In this document: piece after piece, positions 7,974 to 15,783 of the stretch | Layout of the letters: every line of letters begins with the position of its first letter | Position numbering within the stretch: position 1 is the first letter of the stretch | NCBI GenBank assembly: GCA_019415335.1 | Contig: DXKH01000015.1 | Location: 205,399 to 269,398, forward strand | Direction of reading: 5' to 3' | Length of the DNA: 64,000 nucleotides | DNA from: Citrobacter sp. | GTDB lineage: Bacteria > Pseudomonadota > Gammaproteobacteria > Enterobacterales > Enterobacteriaceae | Position numbers and translations under genes: made by a program | The notes under the pieces: model-generated | The model's input: the letters and a program-made list of their open reading frames with translations, nothing else | The model's database searches: none | What the model was told of the DNA's origin: nothing

Positions 7974-8984
7974 TTAGCGTTCACGCCTTGCCATCAACAG
8001 CGCCAGGTCGACGAGGCGATTGGAGAATCCCCATTCATTATCGTACCACGCCAGAATTTTGACCATGTTGCCGCCAATCACCAGCGTCGACAGACCGTCG
8101 ATAATGGAAGAACGCGGGTCACCCTGATAGTCGCTTGAAACGAGCGGTTCGTCGCTATAGCCGAGGATCCCTTTCAGTGGCCCCGCCGCGGCGGCTTCAC
8201 GAAACGCATTATTGACCTCTTCCGTCGTCACATCTCGCTCAAGCGTTACGGTCAGATCGACAATGGAGACCACCGGAACCGGTACGCGCAGCGAGTAGCC
8301 GGTCAAACGACCATCCAGCTCAGGAATGACTTTGCCAAGCGCCTTCGCGGCACCGCTGGAGTAAGGCACAATCGACAGTGCGGCGGCACGGGCGCCACGT
8401 AGATCTTTTTCCGGCTGGTCATGCAGCACCTGGCTGTTGGTATAGGCGTGGGTGGTGTTCATCAGGCCATGTTTAATACCGAAATGCTGGTGCAGAACCT
8501 GCGCGGCAGGTGCCAGACCGTTGGTGGTGCAGCTACCGTTGCTGACCACTTCGTGTTTGTCCGGGGAGTAGAGGCCATCGTTAACGCCCATCACGATGGT
8601 TAAATCTTCGTTTTTACCGGGGGCGGAAATAATCACGCGTTTGGCACCACCGCGGTGGATATGCACCGCTGCTTTATCACGGTCAGTGAAGAAGCCGGTT
8701 GCTTCAATGACGATATCGACTTCACGTTGACGCCACGGGATGTTGGCGGGGTCGCGTTCGCTGAATACGGTAATGGGGTTACCATCAACCACAAGTTGTC
8801 CTTCACCGGCGGTGACGTCGGCATCGAGTTTACCGAGCAGAGAATCGTATTTCAGCAGATGCGCCAGTGTTTTACTGTCTGTCAGATCGTTGATTGCCAC
8901 AATCTGAATATCCGGGTTACCCAGTGCAGCACGCAGTACGTTGCGTCCAATACGGCCAAAACCGTTAATACCGACCTTTACCAT
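7974..8984 (-). CDS. type I glyceraldehyde-3-phosphate dehydrogenase (accessory paralogue)
   Basis: A 336-residue GAPDH. NAD-binding GINGFGRIGR is at the N-terminus, and Asp33 in VAINDLTD indicates NAD preference. The catalytic Cys152 is in NGSCTTNG and His179 in NTTHAYTN; the enzyme therefore looks active. The residue after TTN is Gly where GapA has Cys. It converts glyceraldehyde 3-phosphate, phosphate and NAD to 1,3-bisphosphoglycerate in the cytosol. The start at 8984 has an AAGGAG ribosome-binding site; the longer frame to 9050 lacks one. It resembles the GapC-type paralogue that is broken in E. coli K-12. The housekeeping gapA is expected elsewhere. It is co-directional with, and 78 bases downstream of, the GlxA-type regulator. 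Confidence 0.9.
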   Translation of the reverse strand: MVKVGINGFGRIGRNVLRAALGNPDIQIVAINDLTDSKTLAHLLKYDSLLGKLDADVTAGEGQLVVDGNPITVFSERDPANIPWRQREVDIVIEATGFFTDRDKAAVHIHRGGAKRVIISAPGKNEDLTIVMGVNDGLYSPDKHEVVSNGSCTTNGLAPAAQVLHQHFGIKHGLMNTTHAYTNSQVLHDQPEKDLRGARAAALSIVPYSSGAAKALGKVIPELDGRLTGYSLRVPVPVVSIVDLTVTLERDVTTEEVNNAFREAAAAGPLKGILGYSDEPLVSSDYQGDPRSSIIDGLSTLVIGGNMVKILAWYDNEWGFSNRLVDLALLMARRER

Positions 8985-9062
8985 GATCAACTCCTTATCT
9001 GTTGTCTCTGAAGGTAATGTAGGTCGGTCACCCATTGGCGTAAATGACAAAAAAGGATCACT

Positions 9063-10043
9063 TTACGCCATTTTACGACAGTGAAAGCGCTGGCGATATT
9101 CTCCTGGCGTGAGCTGAAGCTGTTTTTCAAACAACCGTCGCAGATTAATGCTGCTGCCAAATCCGGTTTGTTCAGCGATACGATCCAGCGTCTCGTTGGT
9201 CTGCTCCAGACGCTGTCGGGCCGCGGCCAGACGGGCTTCGGCAACATAGCGTGCCGGCGAAGCGCCGGTTTCCCGGGTAAACACGCGGGTGAAATTACGC
9301 GGACTCATGGCGACTTTTTCCGCCAGTTTATCCACACTGAGGTCGGCGGTGAGGTTCTTGAGCAACCAGGCCTGTAGATCGCTAATGGGGCCTTGGGTGC
9401 TGCTTTGCTGAAGGTTGTAGCGGCTAAACTGCAACTGACCTCCGGGGCGGCGCAGGTACATGACGAAGTCCTGGGCGATGTCGCGCGCCAGGCTGAAGCC
9501 GTAGTCCTCTTCAACCAGCGCAAGCGTCAGGTCAAAGCCGGAACTAACCCCGCCAGAAGTCCAGATGTGTTCGTCCTGAATGTAGAGCGGACCGCCTTCG
9601 ACACGCACCTGAGGAAATTCTGCCTGCATGGTTTCCAGTAGCTTCCAGTGGGTGGTGGCTCGTCTGCCGTCCAGCAATCCGGTTTGCGCCAGCAGCATCG
9701 CACCGCCGCAAATGGATGCAATACGGCGGGCGTGAGGAGCGGCAAGGCGCAGCCAGTCAACGACCGCAATCCCTTCCTGCGGGTTTTGACCTCTGCCGGT
9801 GATAATGATGGTATCGAGAGGCTCACGAGGGTCAATTTCATGCAGGCGATGATCTGCCAGTAAATTTAAACCGGACTGACCATGGATCACCTGATGTGGC
9901 TGAGTTGTCGCTAACTGAACCTGGTAACAGATATTCGTTGTACCATCCGGATGCAGGCGATTGGCCTGCATCAGAATGTCGGCGATACCAGCGGATTCAA
10001 ACAGCATCCCGCCATCGGGGACAATAATGAGTATTTTCTTCAT
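9063..10043 (-). CDS. GlxA-family transcriptional regulator (DJ-1/PfpI + AraC HTH)
   Basis: A 326-residue protein with an N-terminal DJ-1/PfpI-like domain (residues about 5-185, with the nucleophile-elbow-like ASICGGAMLLAQTGLLDGR) and two C-terminal AraC helix-turn-helix motifs (DLSVDKLAEKVAMSPRNFTRVF and TLDRIAEQTGFGSSINLRRLF). This FtrA/GlxA architecture is that of transcription factors; the PfpI part senses ligands and is not usually a protease. The start at 10043 matches the family MKKILIIVPDGG opening; its ribosome-binding site is weak. It precedes the accessory GAPDH gene and is its most likely regulator (inference). Confidence 0.87.
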   Translation of the reverse strand: MKKILIIVPDGGMLFESAGIADILMQANRLHPDGTTNICYQVQLATTQPHQVIHGQSGLNLLADHRLHEIDPREPLDTIIITGRGQNPQEGIAVVDWLRLAAPHARRIASICGGAMLLAQTGLLDGRRATTHWKLLETMQAEFPQVRVEGGPLYIQDEHIWTSGGVSSGFDLTLALVEEDYGFSLARDIAQDFVMYLRRPGGQLQFSRYNLQQSSTQGPISDLQAWLLKNLTADLSVDKLAEKVAMSPRNFTRVFTRETGASPARYVAEARLAAARQRLEQTNETLDRIAEQTGFGSSINLRRLFEKQLQLTPGEYRQRFHCRKMA

Positions 10044-10276
10044 GTCCTGAAAAGTAATCTTTTTACAGAATAAGTCAACAGCACAGATGCTGACGAACAA
10101 AAGTCTTATCCCTGCCGCACTGACAGTACCCCCTTTAAACGCCAGCAAACGGGCCGTGAATCGTGACGATAAGCGGCGAGTGAGCGCATATTTTATCTCT
10201 TGATGAAAATAATTCTCGTTTTCACGTCATTATGTTAACTTGCTTTCAATATGCAACTTATCGTAAGGACATCATC

Positions 10277-11041
10277 ATGAGTGCAAGTGAGAAAGCCGGA
10301 CATACATTTTTAGCCAGTCTGGGGAAAACCCGTTTGCGACCCGGCGGCATTGAGGCAACCGAATGGCTGTTCAATCAGTCGAATCTCACGGCGGACAGTA
10401 TCGTGCTGGAGGTCGCCTGCAATATGGGCACCACGTCTATCGAACTGGCGCAGCGCTTTGGTTGTACGATATATGCCATCGATATGGATAAAAATGCACT
10501 GAATCAGGCCCGACAAAACGTCGCGGCTGCGGGTCTACAGGATAAAATTCAGGTGCTGGATGCGAACGCTACGAAATTGCCCTTTGCCGATGAGGCGTTC
10601 GATGTCGTGATTAATGAAGCGATGTTGACCATGTACGTGGACAAGGCGAAATCCCGGCTGATTGATGAATACTATCGGGTGCTCAAACCCGGCGGTCGTT
10701 TGCTGACACACGACATCATGTTTACCCATGAACATCTGGAGGCGGGCAGGCAGTCGCAACTGGAAGATGTAGTGAAATCCAACGTCAGCCCGATGAGCCA
10801 AACGGCCTGGAAAGCGTTGTTTGTCGCCAGCGGTTTTCAGTCGGTCACTACGCACCACGGCGCAATGTCTCTGATGTCCCCGGCAGGACTGATTCGCGAC
10901 GAAGGTCTGGCGCGCACGGTGAAAATTCTGTTTAACGGATTGCGCACCCGTGAAAACAGGACACGCTTTCTGGGGATGTTCCGCTTCTTCCGTCGTCACC
11001 GCCATCAGTTGAACTACATCGCCTGCTGCTCGCGGAAATAG
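10277..11041 (+). CDS. class I SAM-dependent methyltransferase
   Basis: A 254-residue methyltransferase of the UbiE/Methyltransf_11 type. Motif I reads LEVACNMGTTSIELA in place of the usual E-x-G-x-G-x-G. The acidic residue that binds the ribose of SAM is in IYAIDMD, and VLKPGGRLLTHD is the post-II motif. Substrate is unknown. The start at 10277 is supported by an AAGGA ribosome-binding site 7 bases upstream. It is divergent from the GlxA-type regulator, and both promoters must share 10044-10276. Confidence 0.83.
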   Translation: MSASEKAGHTFLASLGKTRLRPGGIEATEWLFNQSNLTADSIVLEVACNMGTTSIELAQRFGCTIYAIDMDKNALNQARQNVAAAGLQDKIQVLDANATKLPFADEAFDVVINEAMLTMYVDKAKSRLIDEYYRVLKPGGRLLTHDIMFTHEHLEAGRQSQLEDVVKSNVSPMSQTAWKALFVASGFQSVTTHHGAMSLMSPAGLIRDEGLARTVKILFNGLRTRENRTRFLGMFRFFRRHRHQLNYIACCSRK

Positions 11042-11069
11042 TTCCTGATGAACTGATGCAGCGGTGTAT

Positions 11070-11897
11070 TTATTGATCCAGTTCGCGAATGGCTAATTTA
11101 GCCACTTCTAGAGTTGTGGACACGGTAGCATTGCTTTCAAGAAACCACGTGGTTGAGAGCCCACACCATGCAATGATCCATTTGAGCAGTCGTTTTCTGT
11201 CCAGGCCAGCCATTCTGGAGACGATATGCAGTCGCTGTTTAAATATCGCCGGTATGGTAGCAACACACGGTACGGGATTGCTAAGATCCGGATTCGTGAA
11301 AATGTTGGCAAAGTCGAACCCTCGTTCTCCAGTGAGTCCTTTTGGATCGATGGCCAGCCAACCGGATGCTCCGAAATCAAGTACGTTTCCATGATGCAAG
11401 TCACCGTGCAATACGACGACATCACGTGGCGTCGATAGCAATTCATCTGCAATTTCAGCGCTACGTGCCAGGAGGCCACCCTCGCTTTGGGCTGTTGATT
11501 TTAGAGGATGAAACCATTTGCGCAGAGGGGGAAGTGATGGGAAAGGGCGTTTCGGTATCGCGTGAAGCTTGTTTGCGGTAAGGCACAAAATACGACAGGC
11601 CTCAGCATCCTGACCTTCCCGGGATAGCGCGGAGAGCGATCTACTTCCAGTCGCGCGAGCGAGAAGAATAGCTTCATTTTCATGGGCAATAACCTGCGCC
11701 GCGCCATTTCCTTGCCACCATGCCATCAGTGCATTACCGGCTTGTTCATCTGCGTCATCGGCAATTTTGAGCATGGCTTTTACGCCTCCGGCAACGGTTC
11801 TGACAGGGAGGAGTTGTGAGGTAGGCGTTGTGAGCGGCACACCATCGGGAATGAGATCCCAGCGAATTAGCCAGGGTTTGAACACGTTATTACCCAT
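11070..11897 (-). CDS. APH(6)-type aminoglycoside/hydroxyurea phosphotransferase family protein
   Basis: A 275-residue kinase of the APH(6)/hydroxyurea phosphotransferase family (PF04655), which includes streptomycin 6-kinases. The catalytic loop VLHGDLHHGNVLDF (Brenner motif HGDxxxxN) and the metal-binding motif LAIDPKGLTGERGFDFA are intact. Whether it modifies streptomycin or has another substrate cannot be told from the sequence. The start at 11897 (MGNNVFKPWL) has an AAGGGG-like ribosome-binding site; the ATG at 11939 does not. No integron, IS or transposon surrounds it, so it looks like a chromosomal intrinsic gene and not a mobile resistance cassette. Confidence 0.82.
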   Translation of the reverse strand: MGNNVFKPWLIRWDLIPDGVPLTTPTSQLLPVRTVAGGVKAMLKIADDADEQAGNALMAWWQGNGAAQVIAHENEAILLARATGSRSLSALSREGQDAEACRILCLTANKLHAIPKRPFPSLPPLRKWFHPLKSTAQSEGGLLARSAEIADELLSTPRDVVVLHGDLHHGNVLDFGASGWLAIDPKGLTGERGFDFANIFTNPDLSNPVPCVATIPAIFKQRLHIVSRMAGLDRKRLLKWIIAWCGLSTTWFLESNATVSTTLEVAKLAIRELDQ

Positions 11898-11987
11898 CCT
11901 TTTCCCCTTGTAAACCCGGACAGTTTTTAACAGTTTCATAATAGCGGGCAGTTACCTGCCCGCAAATCTCAACAGACGCTTTTGACA

Positions 11988-12698
11988 TTATGCATCGAGG
12001 CCCAAAACCACAGGGGTGGAGCGATAGCCGATTCCCATACGGTCAATTCCCATATCTATCAATTGCAGGAAGTGCTCACGCGTGCGAATACCTCCAGAAC
12101 CTTTTACTTTGCAGCGTCCTTTTGCCGCATCGAGCATCACCTGAATCACCTCTGATGTTGCACCTTTGCTTTCGCCGCCGGTATAGAACCCGGTGGATGT
12201 TTTGACGAAATCCGTCCCGGCGCGACATGCGTATTCTGTGGCTGTTGCAACCTGCTCCAGTGTTAACGCATCGGTTTCAAAAATCACCTTCAACAGGGTG
12301 TCGTAGCGATGGGCGACGGCTGCCACAGCCCGGATGTCCTCTTCAAATTCCTGCCATTGCCCACTGCGGATAAAACCATAGTTGGCGACGATATCGAGAT
12401 CTTCAACGTCACCGCTTTGACAGATAATTTCGGCCTGTTTAACTTTGGATGCCGTTGACGACGCGCCAAAAGGGAAATCACACACCACACAAATGCCGGT
12501 GTTTGTCCCCTTGCACATTGTCCTGGCGATGTCGAGATATGCCGGGTTGATGCACACGGTTTTACAATTAAAATCAATCCCTTCCTGAATATATTTCTGA
12601 ACTTCTGCTTGGGTAAATTCTGGTTTGAGGACCGATTGATCAATGTAACGTCCCAGTTCCTGAGGTGACATCTCTACGGCTTTCTTCTGCGGCTTCAT
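11988..12698 (-). CDS. deoC: deoxyribose-phosphate aldolase
   Basis: A 236-residue class I aldolase of the DeoC family. It cleaves 2-deoxyribose 5-phosphate to glyceraldehyde 3-phosphate and acetaldehyde. The Schiff-base Lys166 is in DFVKTSTGF, the proton-relay Lys199 in KVKGSGGIRT, and Asp102 in DLDIVANYG. It is the short DeoC type, not the 259-residue E. coli deo-operon enzyme, so it is probably a second copy, perhaps for another sugar phosphate. It is followed upstream by its likely regulator (GntR/UTRA), and an 11-bp palindrome sits 27 bases before its start. I use the symbol for the family; the operon is not deoCABD. Confidence 0.85.
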   Translation of the reverse strand: MKPQKKAVEMSPQELGRYIDQSVLKPEFTQAEVQKYIQEGIDFNCKTVCINPAYLDIARTMCKGTNTGICVVCDFPFGASSTASKVKQAEIICQSGDVEDLDIVANYGFIRSGQWQEFEEDIRAVAAVAHRYDTLLKVIFETDALTLEQVATATEYACRAGTDFVKTSTGFYTGGESKGATSEVIQVMLDAAKGRCKVKGSGGIRTREHFLQLIDMGIDRMGIGYRSTPVVLGLDA

Positions 12699-12724
12699 AC
12701 GCGATCTCCATTTATTGTATTATT

Positions 12725-12735
12725 TGTATGATACA
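12725..12735. promoter_or_regulatory. putative GntR/UTRA operator upstream of deoC
   Basis: The palindrome TGTATGATACA lies 27 bases before the deoC start, within an AT-rich promoter-like stretch. Its 9-bp core GTATGATAC occurs again, as its reverse complement, upstream of the GntR regulator gene at 13709-13717. A palindrome shared by regulator and target is the pattern expected for an autoregulating repressor. Confidence 0.6.
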
Positions 12736-12855
12736 TATTAGGTGGTGAAAACACGTTGTCAATAACGGAACAGATGCCTGTTAATGCCGTTGAACAATAT
12801 GCGCGGAGAGGGAGAGGTATTACCGTTTTATGAGTCCAGGGATGGAGAAGGACAA

Positions 12856-13674
12856 TTAGCGTTTTAACTGGCGGGAAAAATCGACCCTGGCTTTAGCTGA
12901 ATTCTGCCCGGCATTAAACAGGTCAATTTTAAAATTGCATTTGTCCGCTCTGGTCACCGACGTCGTATATTCAAAGACAAAACCGTTCTCAAGGAATGAA
13001 ACACGTTCAATGTGGTAACCGGCCATAACCTTTTCCGTACACTGCAGGTAATGTGCGGTCGATTTACTGATGATCACCGCCTCAATATGTTCGGTAGCAT
13101 GTGCAATATTCAGCCCAAACTCATTTTTGAGAACATCATAAAGAGAGTGGGTCGTAAAGTCGTAAAGCTCAATGCCAGGACACAGATTCCAGGGAATACA
13201 GGTCGTTTCCAGAAGCAGGGGAGTGTCATCACCCAGGCGGACCCGTTTCAGGATGAAAACCTTACGCTGCGTTGGAGTTAGGTTCAGTTTGTCAGCAACA
13301 ATCTCATCAGCATCGATCACTTCCGACTGCAGCACCAGCGAATGAGGTTTTATTCCCTGTTCTTGCACACTCTCAGTAAAGTTATAGAGCGAATTGAGTC
13401 GGCGATTAATTTTCTTATCGGCAATGAAGGTGCCTTTACGACGCTGACGTACAATAAGACCTTCCTCAAGAAGTTCATTGAACGCAAGTCGAACGGTCGT
13501 CCTACTGATATTAAGAATGTCACACAACTCATTTTCGGTGACGATTTTATCTTGGGGCTTGAATACGCCGAGCTTGATTTGATGGCGAATAAACGCGGCC
13601 AGTTGCGAATACATAGAAGAACGAGTGCCTTCGATAAAACGGAAGTTATCTTTGAAAAAGCGTCCTGTGTCCAT
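12856..13674 (-). CDS. GntR-family (HutC/UTRA) transcriptional regulator
   Basis: A 272-residue regulator with an N-terminal GntR winged helix (residues about 20-86: VTENELCDILNISRTTVRLAFNELLEEGLIVRQRRKGTF is the core, split here by its wing) and a C-terminal UTRA ligand-binding domain from about 105. UTRA domains bind sugars, amino-acid derivatives or similar metabolites. It ends 157 bases before the deoC start on the same strand and is the evident candidate to control it. Both genes have the same palindrome upstream. Confidence 0.87.
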   Translation of the reverse strand: MDTGRFFKDNFRFIEGTRSSMYSQLAAFIRHQIKLGVFKPQDKIVTENELCDILNISRTTVRLAFNELLEEGLIVRQRRKGTFIADKKINRRLNSLYNFTESVQEQGIKPHSLVLQSEVIDADEIVADKLNLTPTQRKVFILKRVRLGDDTPLLLETTCIPWNLCPGIELYDFTTHSLYDVLKNEFGLNIAHATEHIEAVIISKSTAHYLQCTEKVMAGYHIERVSFLENGFVFEYTTSVTRADKCNFKIDLFNAGQNSAKARVDFSRQLKR

Positions 13675-13708
13675 CGTATTCTCTGCTGATTAATTGCCTC
13701 ATTCAAAA

Positions 13709-13717
13709 GTATCATAC
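13709..13717. promoter_or_regulatory. putative autoregulatory operator of the GntR gene
   Basis: GTATCATAC, the exact reverse complement of the core in the deoC operator, lies 34 bases upstream of the GntR start. The remaining DNA up to 13917 contains no recognisable gene. Confidence 0.5.
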
Positions 13718-13917
13718 CATTTAATTGGCAGCCACGGCTGTCGTGCATCATGGTGCGTAATGAAGTTTAAGATTTGTTATGGAGTGATGAACCCGCTGTC
13801 TGTCTTTCAACGCGACACCGGCGAGAGTTGGCTCCAGCGTCACGATTAGCAGCGAAGAGATGGTCAATCAATTCATCAGGCAGGCGTAGAGGCATTACTA
13901 ACACTGGCGTATTTTAA

Positions 13918-14247
13918 TCAACAGCCAGCATTGCGGCGCCATGCGCCGGGGGCCTGACCATACTGACGCTTGAAGCTGCGGTTGAATGACTGCTGAGAGT
14001 CAAAGCCCAACGCGATAGCCACGTTCAAAATCGGTTCGTCGCTGTGGGTTAAGCATTCAACCGATTTTCGCAGCTTTTGTGCACGAATATATCCAGCGAT
14101 GGGATAACCCGTATGTTCTTTGAAGATGCGCTGGAGGTGCCATTTCGAATAACCGGCTCGTCTGGAAACAGTGTCGATGTCCAGGCGGTTATCAAGGTTG
14201 TTGTCGATCCAGTCGAGTAAATCGTGAATAAATGCGCCAGTGTTCAT
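13918..14247 (-). CDS. rarA: RarA, MarA/SoxS/RamA-type AraC regulator
   Basis: A 109-residue single-domain AraC regulator made only of two helix-turn-helix motifs, as in MarA, SoxS and RamA. The first includes AGYSKWHLQRIFKEHTGYPIAGYIR and is split by a turn; the second ends GFDSQQSFNRSFKRQYGQAPGAWR. The start at 14247 has a strong GGAGGA ribosome-binding site; the longer frame to 14295 does not. It is divergent from oqxAB, exactly as rarA is in Klebsiella, where it activates efflux and lowers susceptibility to several drugs. I assign the symbol from synteny and fold; the sequence differs appreciably from the Klebsiella protein. Confidence 0.82.
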   Translation of the reverse strand: MNTGAFIHDLLDWIDNNLDNRLDIDTVSRRAGYSKWHLQRIFKEHTGYPIAGYIRAQKLRKSVECLTHSDEPILNVAIALGFDSQQSFNRSFKRQYGQAPGAWRRNAGC

Positions 14248-14583
14248 CTCGCTTCCTCCAGGCTGCGTATCAAAAAGCATCTTTATCTGTTGCATTTAAA
14301 GGTGGCTCGTTTTGAAAATAATTGCAAGTTTTATTGTTGCATTTAAACCCTTGCCTGAAACGGGTCTTTTCACATCCGCTCAAATAGCACATAAAGTGCA
14401 ACAATTATTCTTGCACTTAATTAAGCGCCTTCCTACAATCGCCGAGATAGTGTATTTGCAACTGTTACAGTTTTGTGGCGATGAACGACACAAATGGCCT
14501 TAAGCCAGCTACCGGACAAAGGAAGTGGCGCGGCGTCTCCCGCAGCGTCTTGCCCGGCGGCTACCAATACCGGAATAAAAATA
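14248..14583. promoter_or_regulatory. rarA-oqxA divergent control region
   Basis: These 336 bases separate rarA and oqxA. They contain a perfect 8-bp inverted repeat with 9-base spacer (AAGTGCAA at 14394-14401, TTGCACTT at 14411-14418), the size expected for a dimeric repressor such as OqxR. A 13-bp direct repeat TGTTGCATTTAAA also occurs at 14288-14300 and 14335-14347; it resembles part of a marbox and lies where RarA could act. An open frame running from 14494 into oqxA has no ribosome-binding site. Confidence 0.6.
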
Positions 14584-15759
14584 ATGAGCCTGCAAAAAAC
14601 CTGGGGTAACGTTTATCCGAGCGCGCTGGGGGCGGTGTTGCTCTCCATGTTGCTTGTCGGATGTGATAACAGCGTCGCGCAAAACGCCGCGCCGCCCGCG
14701 CCCGCAGTCAGTGCCGCTGACGTAGTCGTAAAATCCATTAGCCAGTGGGATAGCTTTAACGGTCGGATTGACGCGGTGGAAAGTGTTCAGTTGCGCCCGC
14801 GCGTCTCTGGCTACATTGAGAAAGTGAACTATACCGACGGCCAGGAAGTGAAGAAGGGCGAGGTGCTGTTCACTATCGATGACCGAACCTATCGCGCGGC
14901 GCTGGAACAGGCGCAGGCGAACCTGGCAAGAGCCAAAACGCAGGCCAGTCTCGCGCGAAGCGAGGCTAACCGCACCGATAAACTGGTCAACACGAATGTG
15001 GTATCCCGCGAAGAGTGGGAGCAGCGCCGTTCGGCTGCGACCCAGGCGCAGGCCGACATCCGCGCCGCGCAGGCGTCGGTTGACGCAGCACAGCTGAATC
15101 TGGACTTCACCAACGTCACCGCGCCTATTGACGGTCGCGCCAGTCGGGCGCTGATCACCAGTGGGAACCTGGTGACTGCGGGCGACACCGCCAGCGTTCT
15201 CACCACGCTGGTCTCGCAGAAAACGGTTTACGTCTACTTTGATGTGGACGAGTCAACCTACCTTCATTATCAAAAACTTGCCCGCAGCGGGCAGGGGGCA
15301 TCCAGCTATCACAAGGCGCTGCCGGTTGAGATTGGCCTGACCGGTGAGGAAGGCTACCCCCATCAGGGCAAAGTGGATTTCCTGGATAATCAGTTGACGC
15401 CGAGTACCGGCACCATCCGCATGCGTGCCCTGCTGGATAACGCGCAGCGTCAGTTCACACCGGGACTCTTTGCCCGCGTACGCCTGCCGGGCAGCGCGGA
15501 GTTCAACGCCATGCTTATCGACGACAAAGCGGTGCTGACCGATCAGGATCGTAAATACGTGTATATCGTGGATAAAGAGGGTAAAGCACAGCGTCGTGAT
15601 ATTACGCCGGGACGTCTGGCAGACGGTTTACGCATCGTGCGGCAGGGGCTGAACCCTGGCGATAAAGTGATCGTCGAGGGTTTACAAAAAGTGTTTATGC
15701 CGGGTATGCCGGTTAACGCCAAAACCGTTGCCATGACCGCCAGCGCCGCCCTCAACTGA
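14584..15759 (+). CDS. oqxA: OqxA, RND efflux periplasmic adaptor
   Basis: The 391-residue lipoprotein has a signal peptide ending in a lipobox (LLVGC, lipidated Cys27). Next come the barrel-sandwich/lipoyl, hairpin and beta-barrel domains of the HlyD/MexE adaptor family (QLRPRVSGYIEKVNYTDGQ is the start of the sandwich, LEQAQANLARAKTQ the coiled-coil hairpin). It links the OqxB pump to an outer-membrane TolC channel. The length equals Klebsiella OqxA, and the sequence matches it closely from MSLQKTWGN on. The start at 14584 is chosen on that basis; the initiation region has no strong ribosome-binding site. No outer-membrane channel gene is in the locus. Confidence 0.95.
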   Translation: MSLQKTWGNVYPSALGAVLLSMLLVGCDNSVAQNAAPPAPAVSAADVVVKSISQWDSFNGRIDAVESVQLRPRVSGYIEKVNYTDGQEVKKGEVLFTIDDRTYRAALEQAQANLARAKTQASLARSEANRTDKLVNTNVVSREEWEQRRSAATQAQADIRAAQASVDAAQLNLDFTNVTAPIDGRASRALITSGNLVTAGDTASVLTTLVSQKTVYVYFDVDESTYLHYQKLARSGQGASSYHKALPVEIGLTGEEGYPHQGKVDFLDNQLTPSTGTIRMRALLDNAQRQFTPGLFARVRLPGSAEFNAMLIDDKAVLTDQDRKYVYIVDKEGKAQRRDITPGRLADGLRIVRQGLNPGDKVIVEGLQKVFMPGMPVNAKTVAMTASAALN

Positions 15760-15783
15760 TCCCCTGACCTGAGAATCCAACCC

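Noticed and set aside
14494..14583. Extended N-terminus of OqxA
   Set aside because: It would bury the signal peptide and lipobox; known OqxA begins at the ATG at 14584.
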